The translations under genes were made by a program, and so were the position numbers. A stretch of 49,409 nt of DNA. Source: Owenweeksia sp964619125. Lineage in GTDB: Bacteria > Bacteroidota > Bacteroidia > Flavobacteriales > Schleiferiaceae. Below the pieces are notes generated by a model. It ran no database searches, was not told the DNA's origin, and worked only from the letters and a program-made list of their open reading frames with translations. Where the stretch lies: positions 1 through 49,409 of the forward strand of contig CAZUCA010000021.1 in NCBI GenBank assembly GCA_964619125.1, given 5' to 3'. Shown in pieces: positions 6,829 through 13,974 of this stretch. The first letter of the stretch is position 1. Every line of letters starts with the position of its first letter.

Positions 6829-8454
6829 TTACACACCCACAGAACGCAGCGCCTCGCGTTGTTCCTGAATTTTGGGGTCGGCGATGTACTCGTCGTACTC
6901 CATCAGCTTATCGAGGGTGCCGTTGGGACTGATCTCAATAATGCGATTGGCCACCGTATGGGTAAAAGTGTGGTCATGAGAGGTAAAGAGGATAGTTCCC
7001 TTAAAATCCTTCAGGGAGTTGTTGAGCGCCTGGATAGATTCGAGATCGAGGTGATTGGTAGGCTCGTCCAGCATCAGCAGGTTTCCTTCTTTAAGCATCA
7101 TGCGCGAAAGCATACAACGCACTTTCTCACCACCGGAAAGCACCCGCGCTGATTTCATTGATTCCTCTCCGGTAAAGAGCATCTTTCCCAGGAAGCCGCG
7201 CACATACACTTCGTCTTTATTTTGTGAATACTGACGCAGCCAGTCAATCAGGCTGTCATCGGTATCGAAATAACTATCGTTATGCCCGGGCAGGTAGGAA
7301 GTGGTAATAGTTTGCCCGTAGGTAAAGCTGCCACTGTCAGGCTTGAGATTGCCATTGAGAATTTCAAACAGCGTGCTGATGGCGAGGCTGTTATCACTCA
7401 GGAAAGTGATTTTATCACCGCGGTTTACCTTGAAGCTGAGATCCTTAAATAAAAGGGTGCCATCCTCGGCATGGGCACTGAGGTTTTCCACTTCCAGTAC
7501 CTGATCGCCCGCCTCGCGCTGCTGGTTGAAAATAATGGCGGGATAGCGGCGGCTACTGGCCTGAATATCGTCAACGTTAATTTTATCGAGCAGCTTCTTA
7601 CGGCTGGTAGCCTGTTTACTCTTAGAGGCGTTGGCACTAAAACGCTGAATAAATTCCTGCAGTTCCTTGCGCTTGTCCTCGGCCTTCTTATTGGCAGCAG
7701 CACGCTGGCGCAGGGCCAGCTGGCTACTTTCGTACCAAAAGGTATAGTTACCGGTGAAGAGCTTAATTTTCTGGAAATCGATATCGGCAATATGGGTACA
7801 AACGGTATCGAGGAAGTGGCGGTCGTGCGATACCACAATCACCGTGTTTTTAAAGTTGAGCAGGAAATCTTCCAGCCAGCCGATGGTTTTCAGGTCCAGA
7901 TCGTTGGTGGGCTCATCGAGAATCAGCACATCGGGGTTACCAAAGAGAGCCTGCGCCAGCAGTACCCGTACCTTAAGCTTACCTTCCAGGTCACTCATCT
8001 GCTTGTAGTGATCGGCTTCTTCAATGCCAAGACCACTAAGCAGGGCCGCCGCATCTGATTCGGCATTCCAGCCGTCCATTTCAGCAAATTTTTCTTCCAG
8101 CTCGGAGGCTTTGATACCATCGGCCTCACTGAAATCGGGCTTGGCATAAATAGCGTCCTTCTCCTGGATCAGATCCCATAGTTGCTTATGTCCCATCATC
8201 ACCGTGTGCAACACGGTAGAATCATCATAGTCAGAGTGATTCTGCTTCAGCACCGCCATGCGCTTACCCGGTTCGAGGTGTACATGTCCGGTGGTGGCGG
8301 CTATTTCACCGGCGAGAATTTTCAGAAAAGTGGATTTACCGGCCCCGTTGGCGCCAATTAAACCATAGCAGCGCTCACCGTGAAATTTGATGTTAACATC
8401 ATCAAAAAGAACACGTTTGCCGAATTGAAGGGAGACATTATTTACCTGGATCAT
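6829..8454 (-). CDS. ABC-F family ATPase (YbiT-like)
   Basis: The 541-residue protein has two ABC domains in tandem and no membrane segments, as in the ribosome-associated ABC-F group that acts at the ribosomal E site. Domain 1 has Walker A GANGAGKS (34-41), Walker B LILDEPTND (177-185) and switch His210; the PTNDLD form of this motif is typical of YbiT. Domain 2 has signature LSGGE (439-443) and LLMLDEPTNH (459-468). Two features are degenerate: the domain 1 signature reads SDLEGK instead of LSGGE, and the domain 2 Walker A is replaced by SDNSLAIST (353-361). The linker (about 245-300) is basic and helical. Transcribed alone. Confidence 0.9.
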   Translation of the reverse strand: MIQVNNVSLQFGKRVLFDDVNIKFHGERCYGLIGANGAGKSTFLKILAGEIAATTGHVHLEPGKRMAVLKQNHSDYDDSTVLHTVMMGHKQLWDLIQEKDAIYAKPDFSEADGIKASELEEKFAEMDGWNAESDAAALLSGLGIEEADHYKQMSDLEGKLKVRVLLAQALFGNPDVLILDEPTNDLDLKTIGWLEDFLLNFKNTVIVVSHDRHFLDTVCTHIADIDFQKIKLFTGNYTFWYESSQLALRQRAAANKKAEDKRKELQEFIQRFSANASKSKQATSRKKLLDKINVDDIQASSRRYPAIIFNQQREAGDQVLEVENLSAHAEDGTLLFKDLSFKVNRGDKITFLSDNSLAISTLFEILNGNLKPDSGSFTYGQTITTSYLPGHNDSYFDTDDSLIDWLRQYSQNKDEVYVRGFLGKMLFTGEESMKSARVLSGGEKVRCMLSRMMLKEGNLLMLDEPTNHLDLESIQALNNSLKDFKGTILFTSHDHTFTHTVANRIIEISPNGTLDKLMEYDEYIADPKIQEQREALRSVGV

Positions 8455-8473
8455 TGCTGAAAAATTGAGCGTG

Positions 8474-8481
8474 CAAAAGTA
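8474..8481 (-). promoter_or_regulatory. Bacteroidota -7 box for the ABC-F gene
   Basis: On the minus strand TACTTTTG exactly matches TAnnTTTG and lies 19 bases upstream of the ATG at 8454. No clear -33 element was found. Confidence 0.5.
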
Positions 8482-8550
8482 ATGATATTATAATGCTTAC
8501 ACGAGGATGTACTGGCTTTTTCTCAGGCGGCAGTCAAAGAGCTCGGCCGT

Positions 8551-9498
8551 TTACATTTCAAGCTGTTCGGGCTTAGGCAGCAATGGAGCCTTAGCCTCCT
8601 CTTCGTGTGCCTGCCAGTATACCTGCAGGGCATGGCAAAAGCGACCGGGGCTGCGAAAGTAAAAGCGATTGCCTTTTAGATGAGCGTGGTCGCGCATGAG
8701 TTGTTCTTGCTGGTGAAGCAGAGCTTTGAAAAGCAATTCCTCTTCGGTGGAGCCGAAGCCGGCTTCAATTTTAGCCATAATCTTTTTCAACACACTGAGA
8801 TCGTGCAAATGGCCGGTAAAGTCGGTAAGGGCGTGCATTTCTTCCTCATAAGCGGTCATCAGGGCCGGCCAGATGCGATTGAGAATGTCGAGCTGGTAGC
8901 GCAGGTATTTAATGCGCTTGCGCCATTCGTGGTAATCTTCTACCCGTCCGGTTTCCATGGCGTGGTAATAGCCCTTACGACCACGCTTATATACGCGCTT
9001 TAGGCTGGGCTTGAGGGTGCCAAAACCTTCGATGGCAATATGCCAGTGCGGAATTTGCTTCATTACCTCTCCGAGCTTGTCCTGCACGCTGCTAAGGCGA
9101 TCCTCCACTTTAAAGTGTTGCTGCGCGAGCTCATCGCGATAGGCCTGCAGATCTTTGAGGAGGCGGTCGAAGCTATTGTTATAGAGCTTGCTGCTATACT
9201 GGTTTTTAAGGGCATTGACACTTTCAAGGGTAGAGGCGGCATCACGCACATCAGAAACTTCCCGCCCCAGGTCCCTGAAAAAGTCATTCTTTTCCTTATA
9301 ACCCTCGATGTGATCGCGCACCAGCCGAATAGCCGCCCTGATTTTTTTAAATGACTTGCGAATGGCGTGTACGGCCTGGTGCTTCTGTTCGATGGTGCGG
9401 CTATTGTCCAGGGTATCTACCGCCAACTGGCATTCGGCGAGAATAAGCCTTTTCAGACCTTCGTTAAAATCTTCTTCGTAACCGAGTTGGATGCTCAT
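8551..9498 (-). CDS. CHAD domain protein
   Basis: The 315-residue protein is almost entirely alpha-helical and contains the repeated His-and-basic helices of the CHAD domain, for example HAIRKSFKKIRAAIRL (residues 45-60) and YHEWRKRIKYLRYQL (about 189-203). CHAD domains bind inorganic polyphosphate through this basic surface and are commonly paired with CYTH triphosphatases. Here the CYTH gene lies directly upstream (59-base gap, same strand), so the two are probably one operon and one functional pair. No catalytic activity is expected from this protein itself. Confidence 0.9.
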   Translation of the reverse strand: MSIQLGYEEDFNEGLKRLILAECQLAVDTLDNSRTIEQKHQAVHAIRKSFKKIRAAIRLVRDHIEGYKEKNDFFRDLGREVSDVRDAASTLESVNALKNQYSSKLYNNSFDRLLKDLQAYRDELAQQHFKVEDRLSSVQDKLGEVMKQIPHWHIAIEGFGTLKPSLKRVYKRGRKGYYHAMETGRVEDYHEWRKRIKYLRYQLDILNRIWPALMTAYEEEMHALTDFTGHLHDLSVLKKIMAKIEAGFGSTEEELLFKALLHQQEQLMRDHAHLKGNRFYFRSPGRFCHALQVYWQAHEEEAKAPLLPKPEQLEM

Positions 9499-9557
9499 GA
9501 TAAGTAGAACGGGAGTAAATAATTATCGTTTTTTCCGGCCAAATCTATAGCTGCTAT

Positions 9558-10046
9558 TCAAAGTGGCAGATCTTCATAACATTTGGCAATCAGGTTTTTG
9601 TTTTTAAAACGGCTATCATCAGTCACTTCTTTTCCGAACCAGGATGGCGGAATAAATTCATTGGCCTGTCTTTCGCTGACAAATTCGACCTCAGCCACCA
9701 GCAGTCCCCTTAATTTTCCTCTATATTCATCCACTTCAATGAGCTGCTCACCAGTCTGCAGTTGGTAACGCGTTTTTTCCACCGGCTCATCTTCAAGTAG
9801 CCCCAGCATTGCCTCGCTTTGTTCTTCAGTAAGTTCTATTTCAATCTCTTCTCGCGATAGCTTGCCGCTACTCTTAACAGTAAGGAAGATCTCGTTGCCA
9901 TCGAGCTGTCGCAGCCGTACTTCTCGCTGCTTATCTATGGCCAGGTAGCTTTGTTTAATGCTTTTACTTACGGTTGCCTGCTCCTTGATATAGGAGAGCT
10001 GCGCTGTTTCAAGCAGGAATTTACGTTCAATCTCATTTTTGCCCAT
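9558..10046 (-). CDS. CYTH domain phosphohydrolase (triphosphate tunnel family)
   Basis: The 162-residue protein starts with the signature MGKNEIERKFLL, whose ExExK motif (Glu5, Glu7, Lys9) binds metal and triphosphate at the mouth of the beta-barrel tunnel. Alternating charged strands follow (EIEIELTEEQ, RYQLQTGEQLIEVDEY, VAEVEFVS). CYTH enzymes hydrolyse inorganic triphosphate or thiamine triphosphate, and a few are class IV adenylate cyclases. The bacterial single-domain form next to a CHAD gene points to a polyphosphate or inorganic triphosphate substrate, by inference. It is divergent from the gene at 10088. Confidence 0.9.
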   Translation of the reverse strand: MGKNEIERKFLLETAQLSYIKEQATVSKSIKQSYLAIDKQREVRLRQLDGNEIFLTVKSSGKLSREEIEIELTEEQSEAMLGLLEDEPVEKTRYQLQTGEQLIEVDEYRGKLRGLLVAEVEFVSERQANEFIPPSWFGKEVTDDSRFKNKNLIAKCYEDLPL

Positions 10047-10087
10047 GGCGTGAAATTATATGATCTTAGATTTCTCAATATATAAGA

Positions 10088-10624
10088 GTGACAAAAAGTT
10101 TACCTACTAAGGATGAGCTGGGCTTAAGTGATTCGGGCATCCGTCCCCGCCTTAAATTTTTCAGTGACCTCAGTCCCGGGGAATTGAAGGAGAAACTGAA
10201 GGCAGGTCTTAAAGATGCTTCCCTGAACAACTGGGGTCTGCAATACCGCTCGGCCGGTCATCATCTGTTGATAGCGTTCCCGCGGAAACATCGCCATTTT
10301 TGGAGTCCCGCGCTGGATATAAGCTTTGAAAGAACGGCCGAGGGACAAACACTGGTCAGGATGCTGATGGGCCCTGAACCGGCCATCTGGACCATGTTTG
10401 TGTTTTTTTATACCGTCGGTGGATTGGCAGTGGTGTTGGGCCTGGTGTTGGGGTATTCGCAGTATAGTCTTGGCCATGGGGCACAAATGCTGTACCTGAT
10501 ACCGGGGGGGCTGGTGCTGATCGGTTTGTTATACCTGGGGGCGTTAGGAGGCAAATCCCGGGCGGCCGGGCAAATGAGACAACTGACTGATTTTGTGAAA
10601 AATTGCCTCAGCAGCCTGGAATAG
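10088..10624 (+). CDS. Hypothetical protein with two membrane helices
   Basis: The 178-residue product begins at GTG. A soluble N-terminal region of about 98 residues (including LSPGELKEKLKAGLK) is followed by two hydrophobic helices at about 100-122 and 133-153, and a short basic C-terminal segment. It may be a small inner-membrane protein with a cytoplasmic domain. The family is not recognised. It stands alone between the CYTH gene and the biosynthetic cluster; whether it belongs to that cluster is unclear, as 143 bases separate them. Confidence 0.65.
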   Translation: MTKSLPTKDELGLSDSGIRPRLKFFSDLSPGELKEKLKAGLKDASLNNWGLQYRSAGHHLLIAFPRKHRHFWSPALDISFERTAEGQTLVRMLMGPEPAIWTMFVFFYTVGGLAVVLGLVLGYSQYSLGHGAQMLYLIPGGLVLIGLLYLGALGGKSRAAGQMRQLTDFVKNCLSSLE

Positions 10625-10767
10625 GATCGCTGGGTATGAAAACATTTGCCAAAGCCCGGGTTTAAAAGCATGCTAAATGCAAAAGCTATCCAAGCTATGA
10701 TCAATCCTGAATGGGCATTGGTAATTATCGTTAGGAGGAGCTTTCATAAGCTAATAATATTTCTAGG

Positions 10768-11892
10768 GTGCAAAGTGAGTTTCCGCTAATTATAATAGGT
10801 GGCGGCCTGGCTGGGCTGGTGAGTGCTATTGAGCTGGCCAACGCCGGTCACCGGGTGTTGTTGATTGAGAAAAAAGACTATCCCCGCCATAAGGTGTGCG
10901 GTGAGTATGTTTCAAATGAGGTAAAGCCTTATCTGGAGAGTATTGGTGCTTTCCCAGAAACATTGAAGCCAAAGGATCTTCACCGTTTTCAGCTAAGCTC
11001 ATCCTCGGGGAAATTGGCAGAGTGTGAGATGCAGATGGGCGGTTTTGGCATCAGTCGCTATGCTCTGGACCACTTTCTTTACCAAAAAGCCAAGGAAGCC
11101 GGCGCAGAGGTAAGGACAGATTCCACCGTCAGTGACGTGGAGTTCGCCGATGAGCAGTTTCAGCTAAAACTCAGCAGCGGAGAGGAATTTACCGCCAGGG
11201 TAATTATTGGTGCCCATGGCAAGCGCTCACTCATAGATAAGGCCTTAAAGCGCAATTTCATTGCGGAGAAAAGCAGCTATGTGGGAATCAAGCAGCATTT
11301 TCGCGCTTCTTTTCCTGATGATCTGGTGGCACTTCACAACTTTGAGGGTGGCTACTGTGGCTTGTCGCGGGTGGAGAACGACCAGGTAAATTTCTGCTAC
11401 CTCACCACTACTGATGTTTTTAAACGCTACACCAGCATCGCGCAGATGGAGCAAAAGCATCTCTCTCAAAATCCATTTCTCCGGGATTTTTTGCAAGTGG
11501 CAGAGCCGGTTTTTGAAAGGCCATTGGTAATCAGCCAGGTGAGTTTTGCGCAAAAGCCTGTAGTGGAAAATCACCTGCTGATGTGCGGCGACGCTGCGGG
11601 ATTGATCCATCCCCTTTGCGGTAATGGGATGGCCATGGCGATCCATTCGGCTCAGATTTGTTCGGCAAAGGTGAAGCAGTTTTTGCTGGGAAAAATCAGT
11701 CGCCGCGAGATGGAAGAGCAGTACCGGCAGGAGTGGAGGCAGCATTTTCGGGCGCGGCTCCGCTTTGGGAAAATTATTCAGGGGATGTTTGGCAATAATT
11801 TGCTGACAGGCACCGGAGTGAGGATTGCTCACAGCTTCCCTGGGATGCTGAAGCAGCTGGTGAAGTTGTCGCATGGGAAGGAAGTTTATTAG
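10768..11892 (+). CDS. FAD-dependent oxidoreductase/hydroxylase of the type III PKS cluster
   Basis: The 374-residue protein begins at GTG. It has the FAD-binding GGGLAGL motif near its N-terminus, followed by the acidic ribose-binding end of strand 2 (LLIEKKDYPRHKVCGEY), and the second FAD contact MCGDAAGLIHPLCGNGMA, characteristic of group A flavin monooxygenases and geranylgeranyl-reductase-like enzymes. In the cluster it most likely hydroxylates, or changes the oxidation state of, the aromatic product of the polyketide synthase downstream, as SrsC does in Streptomyces; that is inference. It is first of eight same-strand genes. No clear promoter box was found upstream. Confidence 0.88.
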   Translation: MQSEFPLIIIGGGLAGLVSAIELANAGHRVLLIEKKDYPRHKVCGEYVSNEVKPYLESIGAFPETLKPKDLHRFQLSSSSGKLAECEMQMGGFGISRYALDHFLYQKAKEAGAEVRTDSTVSDVEFADEQFQLKLSSGEEFTARVIIGAHGKRSLIDKALKRNFIAEKSSYVGIKQHFRASFPDDLVALHNFEGGYCGLSRVENDQVNFCYLTTTDVFKRYTSIAQMEQKHLSQNPFLRDFLQVAEPVFERPLVISQVSFAQKPVVENHLLMCGDAAGLIHPLCGNGMAMAIHSAQICSAKVKQFLLGKISRREMEEQYRQEWRQHFRARLRFGKIIQGMFGNNLLTGTGVRIAHSFPGMLKQLVKLSHGKEVY

Positions 11893-12009
11893 CTACTGAT
11901 ACTACCACTTGACAGAGATTAATCAGGGGAAATTCTTAACATCTATGGCTGAAGCTTGCCGTCCTTTTTTATTGAGGAAGTATTAGATTCGTTGTATCAA
12001 CTTTTACCT

Positions 12010-12714
12010 ATGCTAAATTTTCCCGTCCGCAGCTCCCAACCCGAAATTCTGGATGATTTTGACCTGCAGGGAAATGACCTCACCGAAAACCTGAAGGAAC
12101 TGGAAAAGGTGAATGCCCTTTTAGGGGGAAATGCGATTGTAAAGGAAGGCATAGGGAAGTTGATCTCTCACCGAACTTCGGCTGAGGGTACCGTTACCAT
12201 CGTAGATGCTGGCTGTGGTGGAGGTGATACCTTGCGCATGCTGGCCAGTTGGGCGTATCAAGAAGACATTGAGCTGAAGCTGATCGGAGTGGACGCCAAC
12301 AGGGAAGCTATCCGCTATGCCGAAAATCATGCGAGCGCGTTTAAGAACATCAGTTTCCAACAGCTCAATATTCTTTCTCCCCAATTCTCAGAACTTAAAG
12401 CCGATATCGTGATGTTCAACCTCTTTCTGCACCACTTTGAGGAAGAGCAAATTACGGGCTTTCTCAGGGCATGCAGGTCAAATGGCAGTGCTGTTATGAT
12501 CAACGACCTGCAGCGAAGCAAGCTGGCCTATCACGCCTTTAGGCTGGTGTCGCGGATGCTGGGTTTCTCATACATCGGGCGTCACGATGGTAAACTTTCG
12601 GTTAGGAAAAGCTTTACTAAAAAAGACTGGCACCGAATTATGGCGCAGGCCGGCATTACAAATTATCAAATCCATTGGCGTTGGGCCTTCCGCTATTTGG
12701 TTTTGGTGGAATAA
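12010..12714 (+). CDS. SAM-dependent methyltransferase of the type III PKS cluster
   Basis: The 234-residue product beginning MLNFPVRSSQPE contains the class I SAM-binding motif I VDAGCGGGD (residues 65-73), the acidic LIGVDANREA motif and the post-motif segment VMFNLFLHHFEEEQI. The frame remains open upstream to a TTG at 11956, but the ATG at 12010 fits the family's usual N-terminus better. Position between the flavoenzyme and the type III synthase suggests O- or C-methylation of the polyketide, as SrsB does. A 31-base gap separates it from the synthase. Confidence 0.85.
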   Translation: MLNFPVRSSQPEILDDFDLQGNDLTENLKELEKVNALLGGNAIVKEGIGKLISHRTSAEGTVTIVDAGCGGGDTLRMLASWAYQEDIELKLIGVDANREAIRYAENHASAFKNISFQQLNILSPQFSELKADIVMFNLFLHHFEEEQITGFLRACRSNGSAVMINDLQRSKLAYHAFRLVSRMLGFSYIGRHDGKLSVRKSFTKKDWHRIMAQAGITNYQIHWRWAFRYLVLVE

Positions 12715-12745
12715 AAGCGCTGCTAACCACTGTAAGAACTGTTGA

Positions 12746-13804
12746 ATGCACAGCAAAATCCTGGCTTCGGCCAAAGCCCTACCACCTTATACCCGTAGTA
12801 CCGATGAAATTCTGACAGCGGTGGAGAGCTGGCTCAGCGACCAGCCCCGGCGCTTCAGGGATAAAGTACTGCGGATCTTCAAGTATGCCCAGGTAGATCG
12901 CCGCTATTCCATTATGGACCTGGCCGAGGTCTTCACCCAAACCTCCTTTGAGGACAAAAACCAGCTCTATGCCGAGAGAATGACCGACCTGGCGGAAGAG
13001 GCATTGAAGGCAGCCCTGGACAAGGCGGCGCTGGCGGCAGCCGACATCGACTATATTATTACCGTGAGCTGCACCGGTATTATGATTCCCTCGGTAGATG
13101 CTTACCTGATAAACCGCCTGAGGATGCGCCAGGACATTGTGCGTTTACCGGTAACGGAAATGGGCTGTGCCGCCGGGGTATCGGCTTTAATTTACGCTCA
13201 TGATATTCTAAGGGCTAATCCCGGTAAAAGGGCCGCTATAATTGCCATGGAATCGCCTACGAGCACCTTTCAACACAACGATTTTTCGATGACCAATATG
13301 GTGAGTGCCGCCATTTTTGGGGATGGTGTAGCCTGTACCATTCTTGGTCCTGACGATTCACGTACACTTCCGGTGATTATTGATACCGGTATGTATCACT
13401 TTTACGATGAAACCCATATGATGGGATTTGATCTCAGAAATCAAGGGCTCACTATGGTTCTCGATCCTGCCGTTCCCGCAAAAATTGAAGCACACTTTGA
13501 TGCAATCCTCAACCCCTTTTTGGGGCGGAACACATTGTCTGTTAAGGATGTGGATCATTTTATTTTCCATCCGGGAGGGAAGAAAATCGTGCAGATGGTA
13601 GAGAGCCTGCTACAACCTTTCGATAAGGATATTGAAGTGACCAAAAAAGTGCTGGCCGATTATGGCAATATGAGTAGTGCTACAATCTTATATGTACTCG
13701 AGGAATTTTTAAAGCAGGATATTCAGCCAGGCGGCAGAGGGTTAATGTTGAGTTTTGGTCCTGGATTTTCGGCACAGCGAATCTTATTGGAATGGAAAAT
13801 TTAG
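12746..13804 (+). CDS. Type III polyketide synthase (chalcone/stilbene synthase family)
   Basis: The 352-residue protein shows the full catalytic triad of type III synthases: Cys141 in VTEMGCAAGVSAL, His275 in HFIFHPGGKK and Asn308 in ADYGNMSSATIL, plus the C-terminal LSFGPGFS loop (335-342). It would load an acyl starter on Cys141 and extend it with malonyl-CoA units before cyclisation to a pyrone or resorcinol. The starter is not readable from sequence, but the downstream fatty-acid-type genes and ACP suggest a dedicated long or branched acyl chain. It is the central gene of the cluster. Confidence 0.95.
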   Translation: MHSKILASAKALPPYTRSTDEILTAVESWLSDQPRRFRDKVLRIFKYAQVDRRYSIMDLAEVFTQTSFEDKNQLYAERMTDLAEEALKAALDKAALAAADIDYIITVSCTGIMIPSVDAYLINRLRMRQDIVRLPVTEMGCAAGVSALIYAHDILRANPGKRAAIIAMESPTSTFQHNDFSMTNMVSAAIFGDGVACTILGPDDSRTLPVIIDTGMYHFYDETHMMGFDLRNQGLTMVLDPAVPAKIEAHFDAILNPFLGRNTLSVKDVDHFIFHPGGKKIVQMVESLLQPFDKDIEVTKKVLADYGNMSSATILYVLEEFLKQDIQPGGRGLMLSFGPGFSAQRILLEWKI

Positions 13805-13903
13805 GAGCCTGTTTACGAGGGCTGCTGCTAATGTATAATATCAGGTTATAGGTTTTAACAGCTTTATTTATAGTGTGTTATGATGGGTGTGATTGAAGCC
13901 AGG

Positions 13904-13911
13904 TAGTTTTG
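13904..13911 (+). promoter_or_regulatory. Bacteroidota -7 box between the PKS and the histidine kinase gene
   Basis: TAGTTTTG exactly matches TAnnTTTG. It lies 63 bases before the GTG start at 13975, within a 170-base gap, so the kinase and the genes after it may have their own promoter. No good -33 element is seen. Confidence 0.4.
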
Positions 13912-13974
13912 GGGCTGGATTTTGAACAATGCAAAATATTTTTAATATTCAGCCACCAAACCTAACCCTGACCT

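Noticed and set aside
7471..8058. 195-residue open frame antisense to the ABC-F gene
   Set aside because: It overlaps Walker and signature motifs of the ABC-F ATPase on the other strand and has none of its own.
10697..10789. 30-codon ORF ahead of the flavoenzyme (starts MINPEWALVI)
   Set aside because: It is short, overlaps the flavoenzyme start in another frame and has no supporting signal.
11245..11874. 209-residue open frame antisense to the flavoenzyme
   Set aside because: The sense frame has the full FAD motifs; the antisense frame has no domain.
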